Of a stretch of 37,046 bases of DNA, positions 9,242 to 17,265 are shown piece by piece (the stretch's first letter is position 1; every line of letters begins with the position of its first letter). Origin of the DNA: Clostridiales bacterium (GTDB lineage: Bacteria > Bacillota > Clostridia > Christensenellales > DUVY01); contig DUVY01000078.1 in the NCBI GenBank assembly GCA_012840805.1, positions 1 to 37,046 on the forward strand. The letters are read 5' to 3'. The notes beneath the pieces are model-generated. The model ran no database searches. It saw only the letters and a list, made by a program, of their open reading frames with translations, and had not been told where the DNA came from. The translations under genes and the position numbers were made by a program.

Positions 9242-10141
9242 ATGGTAAAAAAAGGCGTTATTTTATGCGGGGGATTGGGTACAAGGTTTTTACCGATTAC
9301 AAAAGCCGTTCCCAAAGAAATGCTGCCCATAATAGACAGACCCGTAGTTGATTACATAGTGGACGAAGCGGTCAATTCAGGCATAAAAGAAATATTGATT
9401 ATAATAAGTCCCAACAAAGATTGCATAAAAGAGTATTATCAACCTAATCCCGAGCTTTATCAAAAATTGATGGAAAGCGGTAAGCAAGACTATGCCCGCG
9501 TTATAGACCAAATTCCCCAAAAAGCCAACGTATCTTTTGATGTGCAATATATCCCCAAAGGCAGCGGCGACGCGTTATTAATCGCCCAAGAATTTGTCAG
9601 CGGCGAGCCCTTTGCCTTGATGCTGGGCGACGATGTTATGTATAACGACCAAAACCCCGTTGTAAAGCAGCTTATAAGCGTTTATGAAAAATACCAAAAA
9701 ACCGTCTTAGGCGTGCAAAGAAGAACCCCGCCCGAAATTTTCCGTTATGGCGTAATTGATATTTTGGAGCGACTTGAGCCCGATGTGTATGATATGAAAG
9801 GCATATTAGAAAAACCGTCTTCCGTGGATGATTTGACAAGCGACTTAGCCACTTTGGGCAGATATATTCTCACCCCCGAAATATTTGAAATCCTGAAAAA
9901 AACGCCTTTGGGTATAAACAATGAGTTACAGCTTACCGACGGTATCAACCTTTTGGCGCAACAAAGCGGAGCGTTGGCTTATGTCTTTGAGGGCAGAAGA
10001 TACGACATGGGCAACAAACTAGGCAGCTTAGAAGCCATTACCGAATACGCCCTCCGCGACCAAGAACTCGGCAAAGCCTATAAAGAGTATTTGACGGAAT
10101 TATTAAAAAATATACAAAAGGTGTTTTTTAAAACGAATTGA
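9242..10141 (+). CDS. galU: UTP-glucose-1-phosphate uridylyltransferase
   Basis: GalU makes UDP-glucose from UTP and glucose 1-phosphate in the cytoplasm, for glycolipid, teichoic-acid or exopolysaccharide synthesis. The 299-residue length is typical. The nucleotide-binding start VILCGGLGTRFLPITKAVPKEMLP carries the family G-x-G-T-R...PKE pattern. The blocks MLGDDVMY, GRYILTPEIFEIL, NNELQLTDGI and RRYDMGNKLG are also diagnostic. The ATG is preceded by AAGGAG. It is monocistronic by position: divergent from murG, with a promoter-bearing gap before queH. Its substrate is also the product of the GH94 phosphorylases and the phosphoglucomutase encoded in this window. Confidence 0.96.
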   Translation: MVKKGVILCGGLGTRFLPITKAVPKEMLPIIDRPVVDYIVDEAVNSGIKEILIIISPNKDCIKEYYQPNPELYQKLMESGKQDYARVIDQIPQKANVSFDVQYIPKGSGDALLIAQEFVSGEPFALMLGDDVMYNDQNPVVKQLISVYEKYQKTVLGVQRRTPPEIFRYGVIDILERLEPDVYDMKGILEKPSSVDDLTSDLATLGRYILTPEIFEILKKTPLGINNELQLTDGINLLAQQSGALAYVFEGRRYDMGNKLGSLEAITEYALRDQELGKAYKEYLTELLKNIQKVFFKTN

Positions 10142-10211
10142 CTTTAATAACTTTAAGAAAGAATAATTCAATACTCTAACACACACCACAAAATCGCGCA
10201 AAATAAAATAA

Positions 10212-10240
10212 TTGACAATATTTTTATATGGCGTTATAGT
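10212..10240 (+). promoter_or_regulatory. Strong promoter for queH
   Basis: A perfect TTGACA (10212-10217) is followed after 17 bases by TATAGT (10235-10240), 33 bases before the queH ATG. AGGTGA precedes the start codon. Confidence 0.7.
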
Positions 10241-10272
10241 TATATGCGTTATAATTGTTTTTAGGTGAATAA

Positions 10273-10824
10273 ATGAAAATACTAATGCATATGTGCTGCG
10301 CGCCTTGCGCGGTGTATCCGACTCAAAAATTACTTCAAGAAAAAAAAGAAATATTTGGCTTGTTCTTTAATCCCAATATCCATCCGATAGAGGAATATCA
10401 GCGAAGACGGGACACTTTAATAGAATTTTCAAAAAAAACCAATATCCCTATAGAATTAATAGACGGCTTTATGCAATCCGAATGGGAGACATTTGACGGG
10501 ACGGATGACGAGCGTTGCGAGATGTGTTACAGCATAAGGCTTCAGCTTGCTGCAAAATACGCCCTTGACAATAATTTTGACGCCTATACTACATCGTTGT
10601 TGGTAAGTCCTTACCAAAAACATGATTTGATAAAAGACTTAGGACAAAAAATCGGCGATAATATAGGCGTTCCGTTTTATTACGAGGACTTTAGAACAGG
10701 TTATAGGGCAGGGCAGCAAAAAGCCAAAGAGTTAGGCTTGTATCGTCAAAAATACTGTGGCTGTATTATTTCATACAATAACACTATTTTGAAAAAGTTC
10801 AATAACCAAAAATTAGCAAAATAA
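10273..10824 (+). CDS. queH: Epoxyqueuosine reductase QueH
   Basis: QueH (formerly DUF208) reduces epoxyqueuosine to queuosine in tRNA anticodons, the last step of queuosine synthesis, replacing cobalamin-dependent QueG. The 183-residue protein has the expected conserved cysteines: CCAPC at 8-12, RCEMCY with Cys82 and Cys85, and YCGC with Cys162 and Cys164. These positions match the residues known to bind the iron-sulfur cluster and metal site of the family. The central YTTSLLVSPYQKHDLI block is also typical. The gene has its own promoter and terminator, so it is probably transcribed alone. No other queuosine gene lies in the window. Confidence 0.93.
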   Translation: MKILMHMCCAPCAVYPTQKLLQEKKEIFGLFFNPNIHPIEEYQRRRDTLIEFSKKTNIPIELIDGFMQSEWETFDGTDDERCEMCYSIRLQLAAKYALDNNFDAYTTSLLVSPYQKHDLIKDLGQKIGDNIGVPFYYEDFRTGYRAGQQKAKELGLYRQKYCGCIISYNNTILKKFNNQKLAK

Positions 10825-10827
10825 AAA

Positions 10828-10860
10828 AAGAGCCGAGGCATAAAAGCCGCGGCTCTTATT
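10828..10860. terminator. Bidirectional terminator between queH and manA
   Basis: The arms aagagccgaggc (10828-10839) and gccgcggctctt (10846-10857) pair with a single mismatch around a six-base loop. An A tract precedes and T-rich bases follow. It lies between two convergent genes and can serve both. Confidence 0.8.
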
Positions 10861-10883
10861 TAATTGCTATAATTTTAAAATTA

Positions 10884-11828
10884 TTATACAAAAATTTCCA
10901 AAAACCTAGATGCGCCCATTATCTTGAATGGTATCTTAGCGGGCACAAAAAATGTATCGCCCTTTTGGAATTGATGTTTGTTCAAACCGTCGGTTATCTC
11001 GCCAGCGCCTTCCAAGAATAAGATTACGCAAAAGCTGTCGTCAATTTGTCTTTTGAATATAGCGTTGTTATTAATCTCTCGCACGGTAAAATACCTGTCT
11101 GTCGCTAATTGGCGGATAGCCCTGTCCGCAAGCTGGGGTATTTCATAATTGTAAGGCTCAAGCGTGGCGACATCCAAAGCTTTGTCAATATGTAACTCGC
11201 GCGGTTTGCCGTCTTTGTCCGTTCGATTATAATCAAACAACCGATAAGTTACATTAGAGTTTTGTTGAATTTCTACAATAGTCAATCCCGCTCCAAGCGT
11301 ATGAACTGTGCCCGAGGGGATATAAAAAACATCTCCGGGCTTAGCGGGATAAAATTGAAGCAATTCCAGCAATGTGCCGTCTTTTATGCTTTTTCTTACT
11401 TGGTCCTTTGTGACCGTAGTTTTAAAGCCTAGATAGACACCCGCTCCTTCTTCGGCGTCCAAAACATACCAAGCCTCGTTCTTGCCAAATTGTTGCTCAT
11501 GCTTATGCGCGTAATCGTCGTCGGGATGCACTTGAATAGACAACAACTCTTTAGTGTCAATTAACTTTATAAGCATAGGAAACATAGGAAACAGCGAAGC
11601 GCTTTTACCTATGGCCTCATCCCCCCATTGGTCCAAAAGCTCTTTTAAAGTTTTTCCGCCATAATCTCCGCCTTCCACCCTACTTAATCCATCCGGATGT
11701 AGCGATAATTCCCAAGTTTCAGCAATCTTTTCACTATTAAATTTTTTGTTCCAATACTTAACAAGGTTTGTCCCGCCCCATATGTAATCTTTGACCGCTG
11801 GAACAAGTTTTAATAATTCAATATGCAT
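10884..11828 (-). CDS. manA: Mannose-6-phosphate isomerase, class I
   Basis: ManA interconverts mannose 6-phosphate and fructose 6-phosphate in the cytoplasm using Zn2+. The protein is a cupin-type enzyme of the short Firmicutes class (314 residues from the chosen start). Metal ligands can be read in IQVHPDD (Gln99, His101), KNEAWY (Glu118) and PSGTVHTLG (His176). The arginine-bearing NVTYRLFDYNR block lies near the active site. An in-frame ATG three codons upstream (11837) exists, but AGGA lies 8 bases before the ATG at 11828 and touches the upstream one, so the shorter form is preferred. It is convergent with queH and separated by a shared terminator. It may serve mannose use or GDP-mannose supply. 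Confidence 0.93.
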   Translation of the reverse strand: MHIELLKLVPAVKDYIWGGTNLVKYWNKKFNSEKIAETWELSLHPDGLSRVEGGDYGGKTLKELLDQWGDEAIGKSASLFPMFPMLIKLIDTKELLSIQVHPDDDYAHKHEQQFGKNEAWYVLDAEEGAGVYLGFKTTVTKDQVRKSIKDGTLLELLQFYPAKPGDVFYIPSGTVHTLGAGLTIVEIQQNSNVTYRLFDYNRTDKDGKPRELHIDKALDVATLEPYNYEIPQLADRAIRQLATDRYFTVREINNNAIFKRQIDDSFCVILFLEGAGEITDGLNKHQFQKGDTFFVPAKIPFKIMGASRFLEIFV

Positions 11829-11870
11829 AGTTCCCATCCTTTTTCTTTATTTTTTTGTATAATCGACTTT

Positions 11871-12605
11871 TTAATCGTCATCGCTATAATAATCCAGATA
11901 ATTATCGTCCAAATAGTATCCTTCCTCAAAGTAGTTATTATCCCCATAATCAAAACTCTCAAACTCATCGTCCATATCGTCAAGCCCTAAGTCTTCGTCA
12001 AAAAAGTCATCATACATTTCATCGTCGTTTTGCTTGACTACTTTAAATAGGCTTACAAAATCCGATATCAAAATCATGCTCAAGGGGAAAATAACCAAGA
12101 CAACAATGCCTACAGGGTCGCTTATAAAACTTAAAATCTTTACGATGGCGGGATGTCCAAAGTCCACCACGCCGATTACCTTTTTGATATCGACATCCCA
12201 CGAATCTTCAATAGAGTTGGCGTCCCCCTTTGTTCTAAAAGCTATAACGGCATTAGTTTGAGAGTCTTTGATAATTTGAGTAACTCTATGCGTTATAACT
12301 ATCTCTTTTCTATTTTCGCCGTCATTTATCGTATGATAATACGAAATGACATCAGATTCTTGTATGTTTTTAATAGAAGTTTTTTTTACTAGCACAACTT
12401 CATTTTTAGATACGGTTGGTTCCATACTTCCTGACATAACTTTCAAAAACGAATAATTCCCGAAGATAGGAACCCTGTTATTGATTTTGCTGCTAATTAT
12501 GAAATAACAAAGCGCCACGATTACGCATATCAAAAGTATATAGCCCACCACAGAAAAAGCATCAAGGATACTTTTGAATTTAGACTTTGTTTGCTTGTCT
12601 TTCAT
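11871..12605 (-). CDS. Signal peptidase I of the ER/SipW type with acidic C-terminal tail
   Basis: This 244-residue membrane protease would cleave signal peptides outside the membrane. An N-terminal helix (about 18-38) is followed by VMSGSMEPT with the catalytic Ser60, then THRV, in which His106 replaces the Lys of ordinary bacterial signal peptidases, and TKGDAN with Asp128. Ser/His/Asp is the pattern of SipW and eukaryotic SEC11 enzymes. A second helix (about 160-182) precedes a cytoplasmic-looking tail (about 193-244) very rich in Asp, Glu and Tyr. That tail is not part of the family core and its role is unknown. SipW enzymes often process TasA-like fibre proteins, but none is encoded here. 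The start lacks a strong ribosome-binding site. Confidence 0.88.
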   Translation of the reverse strand: MKDKQTKSKFKSILDAFSVVGYILLICVIVALCYFIISSKINNRVPIFGNYSFLKVMSGSMEPTVSKNEVVLVKKTSIKNIQESDVISYYHTINDGENRKEIVITHRVTQIIKDSQTNAVIAFRTKGDANSIEDSWDVDIKKVIGVVDFGHPAIVKILSFISDPVGIVVLVIFPLSMILISDFVSLFKVVKQNDDEMYDDFFDEDLGLDDMDDEFESFDYGDNNYFEEGYYLDDNYLDYYSDDD

Positions 12606-12665
12606 AACTTTTAATCATATCTTTACTAGTCAATATTAACGCTAACAGCATTCAAAATAAAAACA

Positions 12666-12741
12666 TGGTGGGCGATGAGGGACTCGAACCCCCGACTTTC
12701 ACCACGTCAAGATGACACTCTCCCAACTGAGTTAATCGCCC
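12666..12741 (-). tRNA. tRNA-Val, anticodon GAC
   Basis: Read on the minus strand it folds as a full cloverleaf. The acceptor stem gggcgat pairs with atcgccc, the D stem is actc/gagt, and the anticodon stem tcatc/ggtga carries the loop ttgacgt with anticodon GAC. A five-base variable loop, the T arm with ttcgagt, and an encoded acca 3' end complete it. It is 76 bases including CCA. Confidence 0.97.
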
Positions 12742-12770
12742 ATAAAAACGATTACAAAATTATTATATTT

Positions 12771-12799
12771 ATTCTACCAAAAAATTTATCAAATGTAAA
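12771..12799 (-). promoter_or_regulatory. Promoter of the tRNA-Val gene
   Basis: On the minus strand TTTACA and TAGAAT are separated by 17 bases, with TGG directly before the -10 box (extended -10). The -10 box lies about 30 bases before the tRNA 5' end. Confidence 0.6.
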
Positions 12800-12874
12800 T
12801 GTTAAATTTATAAAATTTAAATAAAATTATAAATATTCGCGTTTATCCGTTATTATCAATTTCAAGTTATTTTA

Positions 12875-12903
12875 TTTACAAAATAATTTGCTTAATATAT
12901 AAT
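12875..12903 (+). promoter_or_regulatory. Promoter of the phosphoglucomutase gene
   Basis: TTTACA (12875-12880) and a perfect TATAAT (12898-12903) are spaced by 17 bases, 52 bases before the TTG start codon at 12956. Confidence 0.6.
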
Positions 12904-12955
12904 CATATTGTTTTATTGTTTTAGATATTTTTACACAATCAAAAGGAGATGTCAA

Positions 12956-14623
12956 TTGGATAGCATCTATAAACAAAACAAAGTTTGGTTAAATAAAACA
13001 GAAGGTTATTGGAAAGAAGACTTAATCCGCGTTCAAGACAACCCCGAAGAAATCAAAGATAGATTTTACAAATCTTTGGATTTTGGAACAGGCGGACTTA
13101 GAGGAATTATTGGCAGCGGCACCAACCGTATGAACATTTACACAGTAAAAAAAGTTTCTTATGGGCTAGGGCAATATGTCGTTTCCAAAAACTCCAGTCC
13201 AAGCATAGCGATATCCTACGATTCAAGAAATTTTTCTTATGAGTTCGCGCACGCCGCGGCTGAAGTTTTCGCTAGCCTTGACATAAAAGTTCATATCTTT
13301 TCAACGCTTAACCCCACGCCGTTGCTTTCTTTTGCCGTAAGGGAACTAAAGTGCGACGCAGGCGTTATGGTTACGGCTTCTCATAACCCCAAGGAATATA
13401 ACGGCTACAAAGTTTATGGCTCGGACGGCTGTCAATTGACTTTGGAAGCCTCTGAAGAAGTATTAAAAAAGATTAACGCTATTGACGATATTTTTTCAAT
13501 CCAAACTGATACTTTTGAAAACTATCTAAAATCCCAAAAGATAGAATATATTTCTTCCGAAGTTTACGAAAAATTTATGGACAATGTTATCGGCTGCTCG
13601 GTAAGCGATAACGCTCCTAAAAACATAAAAATAGTTTACACGCCTCTAAACGGTGCGGGCTACATCCCTGTAAAAGATATATTAAGAAGGCGCGGATTTG
13701 AAAATGTGTATATCGTGCCCGAGCAAGAATTGCCCGACGGTAACTTCAAAACATGTCCTTATCCCAACCCAGAAGCGCAAGAGGCGTTGTCTTTAGCGAT
13801 AAAGCTGGCTGACGCCAAAAAAGCCGATTTGATTTTGGCGACCGACCCCGATTGCGATAGATTGGGCATAGGCGTAAGGCACAAAGGAAAGATAAGATTA
13901 ATCACAGGCAATGAAATAGGGATTTTGTTAGCTGATTATTTGCTATCAGAAAGAAAAAGGCAAGGGACTTTGCCTAATAGCCCTATAATAATAAAGACTA
14001 TCGTATCTACCGATTTAATATATGATATAGCCCAAGACTATAATGGCGAAGTAATTGATGTTTTGACCGGCTTTAAGTTTATAGGCGAAAAGCTGGGCGA
14101 ATTGGAGGCCAAAAACCAGCTTGAGCGTTTTGTTTTTGCCTTTGAAGAAAGCTATGGCTATATGGCGGGCGCTTATGTCAGGGATAAAGACGGCGTGGTC
14201 GCCTCAATGCTGGTCGCAGAAATGGCGGAGCATTATCTTAATCAAGATAAAACTTTAATAGACAGGCTTGAAGAAATCTATGAGCGATACGGATACAACA
14301 CAAGCTTATTAAAAAGCATAGAATTCAAAGGTATGGAAGGCACAAAAGAAATGAATCAAAAAATTGACGCTATTAGAAATAATCCGCCTTCTGTCTTAGG
14401 CAAATACGAAGTCAAGCAGTTTAAAGATTATCTGCAAGGCATTGACAATCTGCCTGCGTCCAATGTGCTAAGCTTTGTATTGGACCAAGCCAAAGTTTTA
14501 ATAAGACCGTCTGGCACGGAACCCAAACTAAAAATTTATACGCTTGCCTCATCCTCAACGCCTTCGCAGCTTAGGAGTTATTCCCAAGAATTGCTAAACG
14601 CGATAACCAAATACTTTATCTAA
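12956..14623 (+). CDS. pgcA: Alpha-phosphoglucomutase (phosphohexomutase family)
   Basis: The enzyme interconverts glucose 1-phosphate and glucose 6-phosphate in the cytoplasm. Family blocks are in order: FGTGGLRGIIG, the phosphoserine loop TASHNPKEYNGYKVYG, the metal loop TDPDCDRLG, the sugar-binding FAFEESYGY, and the phosphate-binding RPSGTEPKLKIY near the C terminus. The start is taken as TTG at 12956 because AAAGGAG lies 8 bases upstream. An ATG at 12908 in the same frame would overlap the promoter spacer and add an unlikely leader. That gives 555 residues, the usual PgcA length. It would channel glucose 1-phosphate from the GH94 phosphorylases (24812-30186) into glycolysis, although the genes are not adjacent. 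A terminator follows. Confidence 0.94.
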   Translation: MDSIYKQNKVWLNKTEGYWKEDLIRVQDNPEEIKDRFYKSLDFGTGGLRGIIGSGTNRMNIYTVKKVSYGLGQYVVSKNSSPSIAISYDSRNFSYEFAHAAAEVFASLDIKVHIFSTLNPTPLLSFAVRELKCDAGVMVTASHNPKEYNGYKVYGSDGCQLTLEASEEVLKKINAIDDIFSIQTDTFENYLKSQKIEYISSEVYEKFMDNVIGCSVSDNAPKNIKIVYTPLNGAGYIPVKDILRRRGFENVYIVPEQELPDGNFKTCPYPNPEAQEALSLAIKLADAKKADLILATDPDCDRLGIGVRHKGKIRLITGNEIGILLADYLLSERKRQGTLPNSPIIIKTIVSTDLIYDIAQDYNGEVIDVLTGFKFIGEKLGELEAKNQLERFVFAFEESYGYMAGAYVRDKDGVVASMLVAEMAEHYLNQDKTLIDRLEEIYERYGYNTSLLKSIEFKGMEGTKEMNQKIDAIRNNPPSVLGKYEVKQFKDYLQGIDNLPASNVLSFVLDQAKVLIRPSGTEPKLKIYTLASSSTPSQLRSYSQELLNAITKYFI

Positions 14624-14646
14624 TAACATAAGACGCAATGATTATA

Positions 14647-14676
14647 AAAATGCCGACAAACTCGGCATTTTTTTGT
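14647..14676 (+). terminator. Rho-independent terminator after pgcA
   Basis: The arms aatgccga (14649-14656) and tcggcatt (14662-14669) pair perfectly around a five-base loop and a T run follows. Confidence 0.85.
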
Positions 14677-14804
14677 GAATTAATTATTTCAAGTTAGTTT
14701 ATAAAAATTACAATTTAATTATTAAATTTTAGATTTTCACTTATTCATTATCATATTTTGATAATAACGAATATAAAATTAAGAAATTGTAAGCAATAAA
14801 TTAA

Positions 14805-14833
14805 TGGACATATTTAGGTTCATTTGCTATAAT
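14805..14833 (+). promoter_or_regulatory. Promoter of the hydrogenase operon
   Basis: TGGACA (14805-14810) and TATAAT (14828-14833) are 17 bases apart, and TGC directly before the -10 makes it an extended -10 promoter. The start codon of hydC is 80 bases downstream. The rest of the AT-rich spacer between the pgcA terminator and hydC shows no other clear signal. Confidence 0.6.
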
Positions 14834-14913
14834 TTGAAATAGTTAATTTATTGTCAAATTAAAGCAAATAAATTTCATAGTTTGATTATTTATTTATCAA
14901 AAGGGGCTAGCAA

Positions 14914-15399
14914 ATGAAATTTGTATTGGAAGAATCAAAAGTTCAATTATTGAAAGAGCGCATCCAAAAACACAAGCAAAAGCCAGGACCTTTGATGCCT
15001 ACTTTGCATGACGCGCAAAATATTTTTGGGTGCATTCCTATTGAGGTTCAAAAAATTATATCCGAAGAATTAGACGAATCGGTCGCCAAAATCAACGGCG
15101 TAGTCACATTTTATTCTAATTTTTCGACCGAGCCCAAAGGCAAGCATATCGTTAGCGTGTGCATGGGCACGGCTTGCTATGTAAAAGGCGCGAAAGCTAT
15201 TTTGGACACTATTTCGGATATGTTGAATATAGAGCCCGGTCAAACGACCAAAGACGGTTTGTTTACATTAGAAAATACGCGTTGTATCGGCGCTTGTGGT
15301 CTCGCGCCTGTGTTTCAGATCGGCGACAAAGTTTATGGCAACGCGACCAAAGACACAGCAAAACAAGCTATAGAAGAAATTTTAAAATCGGAAGCTTAA
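14914..15399 (+). CDS. hydC: [FeFe] hydrogenase subunit HydC (NuoE-like, thioredoxin-fold [2Fe-2S])
   Basis: This is the small subunit of a multi-subunit NAD(P)-linked hydrogenase, homologous to NuoE of complex I. The 161 residues include the four cluster ligands in their family spacing: Cys83 and Cys88 (CMGTAC), Cys124 and Cys128 (CIGAC). The VVTFYSNF and ENTRCIGACGLAPV blocks are also typical. AAAGGGG precedes the ATG. It is the first gene of the operon; hydB starts 20 bases later. In the complex it carries electrons to or from the flavin subunit HydB. The small-subunit assignment is secure; whether the partner pyridine nucleotide is NADH is inferred from HydB. Confidence 0.94.
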   Translation: MKFVLEESKVQLLKERIQKHKQKPGPLMPTLHDAQNIFGCIPIEVQKIISEELDESVAKINGVVTFYSNFSTEPKGKHIVSVCMGTACYVKGAKAILDTISDMLNIEPGQTTKDGLFTLENTRCIGACGLAPVFQIGDKVYGNATKDTAKQAIEEILKSEA

Positions 15400-15419
15400 T
15401 TAGGGTTGAGGAGAAATAG

Positions 15420-17255
15420 ATGGTTACTTTTGATTATTTGAATGCCACCAAAATTAAGACCGAAGCCAAAATAAACCCTCAAAATCATAAAAATGGATTT
15501 AGGGTTGTCGTAGGAATGGCGACATGCGGTCTTACCGCGGGAGCGGATAAAGTTTTTCAAACATTAAAACAACTTATCGAATCTAATAATTTAGATAATA
15601 TTGATTTGGCGCCAGTAGGTTGCGTGGGCGAGTGCGCCCTAGAGCCGCTAGTCGAAGTGATTGACCATCAAGGGCAAAAGACCACATATTGCAAGGTAAG
15701 CCTTCAAGATATTGAAAAGATTGTCAATCAACATCTTATAAGCGGCGCGCCCGTAAAAGAATTGACAATAGACAATTATAAAAATATAGACAGTTCTTCT
15801 TTGCAAGTTCGTATCGCTTTGAGAAATTGCGGCGTTATTAACCCCGAGGATATCAACGAATATATTTGCTATGACGGTTACAAGGCTTTGGGCAAAGTTT
15901 TGACCGAAATGACGCCCGAAGAGGTAATTCATGTTATACAAGAATCCGGACTTAGAGGTCGCGGCGGCGGCGGTTTTTCGACTGGTCTCAAATGGAGTCT
16001 ATGCGCCAAAAACAAAGGCGGTCAAAAATATATAATTTGCAACGCCGATGAAGGCGACCCTGGCGCGTTTATGGACAGGGCTGTGCTAGAGGGAGACCCT
16101 CATAGCGTGATTGAGGCGATGGCGATTGGCGGCTACGCCATAGGCGCGTCTCAAGGATACATATATATTAGAGCCGAATATCCCTTAGCGGTGCAAAGGC
16201 TTAATAAAGCGATTGAGCAAGCTTACGAGGCAGAGCTTTTGGGCAAAAACATTTTTGGCACGGATTTTTGTTTTGACCTTGAGTTAAGGCTTGGCGCGGG
16301 CGCGTTTGTGTGCGGAGAAGAAACCGCGTTGATCGCGTCAATAGAAGGCGAGCGGGGAATGCCTAGAAACAAACCGCCGTTTCCCGCGGATAAAGGGCTT
16401 TTTGCTAGACCTTCAATAATTAATAATGTAGAGACTTACGCTAATATCTCGCCCATTGTTTTGAAAGGCGCCAAGTGGTTCGCCTCAATGGGTACGCAAA
16501 AGTCCAAAGGCACCAAAGTTTTCGCTTTGGGCGGCAAAATCAATAATACGGGCTTATTGGAAGTTCCTATGGGCACAACCTTAAGACAGGTAATATACGA
16601 TGTTGGCGGCGGAATACCCAATAACAAAAAATTCAAAGCCGTCCAAACAGGCGGGCCTTCAGGCGGATGCTTGACCGCCGAGCACCTTGACACGCCCATA
16701 GATTATGACAACCTTGTTAAACTAAACTCAATGATGGGTAGCGGCGGAATGATTGTAATGGACGAAGAAAACTGTATGGTGGATGTGGCGCATTTTTATT
16801 TGCAATTTACGGTTGAAGAGTCCTGCGGAAAATGCACGCCTTGCCGCGAAGGCACCCATAAGATGTTAGAAATTTTAGAAAAGATAAAGTCAGGCAACGG
16901 AACGATGCAAGATATCACCGAGTTGGAAGAATTGGCGTATTATATCCAAGATTCCGCGCTGTGCGCTTTGGGGCAGTCCGCGCCTAATCCCGTTATATCA
17001 ACTCTATTGAACTTCAAAGACGAGTACATCGCGCATGTTACGGACAAAAAATGCCCCGCCAAAGTATGTAAAGCGCTTGTAAACTATGCGGTCGTTGCTG
17101 ACAAGTGCATAGGCTGCACAAAATGCAAGCGTAATTGTCCCGTTCAGGCTATAAGCGGCGAAGTCAAGAAACCCCATAAGATTGACACCAACCGCTGTAT
17201 CAAATGCGACATGTGCAGACAAGCTTGCCCTGTTAACGCTATTATCTTGGAATAG
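15420..17255 (+). CDS. hydB: [FeFe] hydrogenase flavin subunit HydB (NuoF-like)
   Basis: HydB oxidises or reduces pyridine nucleotide at FMN and passes electrons to iron-sulfur clusters. In bifurcating complexes it couples NADH and ferredoxin to H2. The 611 residues show an N-terminal thioredoxin-like domain (Cys36, Cys68, Cys72) and the glycine-rich NADH/FMN site RGRGGGGFSTGLKW. NADEGDPGAFMDR, GAGAFVCGEETALI and the [4Fe-4S] block SCGKCTPCREG follow. The C terminus carries two ferredoxin-type motifs, CIGCTKCKRNCP and CIKCDMCRQACP. This domain order is that of HydB/HndC, not of plain NuoF. GAGGAG precedes the ATG. hydA follows after 10 bases, with its Shine-Dalgarno sequence overlapping the hydB stop. 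Confidence 0.95.
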   Translation: MVTFDYLNATKIKTEAKINPQNHKNGFRVVVGMATCGLTAGADKVFQTLKQLIESNNLDNIDLAPVGCVGECALEPLVEVIDHQGQKTTYCKVSLQDIEKIVNQHLISGAPVKELTIDNYKNIDSSSLQVRIALRNCGVINPEDINEYICYDGYKALGKVLTEMTPEEVIHVIQESGLRGRGGGGFSTGLKWSLCAKNKGGQKYIICNADEGDPGAFMDRAVLEGDPHSVIEAMAIGGYAIGASQGYIYIRAEYPLAVQRLNKAIEQAYEAELLGKNIFGTDFCFDLELRLGAGAFVCGEETALIASIEGERGMPRNKPPFPADKGLFARPSIINNVETYANISPIVLKGAKWFASMGTQKSKGTKVFALGGKINNTGLLEVPMGTTLRQVIYDVGGGIPNNKKFKAVQTGGPSGGCLTAEHLDTPIDYDNLVKLNSMMGSGGMIVMDEENCMVDVAHFYLQFTVEESCGKCTPCREGTHKMLEILEKIKSGNGTMQDITELEELAYYIQDSALCALGQSAPNPVISTLLNFKDEYIAHVTDKKCPAKVCKALVNYAVVADKCIGCTKCKRNCPVQAISGEVKKPHKIDTNRCIKCDMCRQACPVNAIILE

Positions 17256-17265
17256 GAGTTTAATA

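Noticed and set aside
12908-12955. Longer N terminus for the phosphoglucomutase from ATG 12908
   Set aside because: It begins only a few bases after the -10 box, has no ribosome-binding site, and adds residues foreign to the family; TTG 12956 has AAAGGAG.
17182-17265. Longer HydA start overlapping hydB
   Set aside because: The added residues come from the ferredoxin-coding part of hydB in another frame; ATG 17266 has AGGAG at 7 bases and starts the normal [2Fe-2S] domain.
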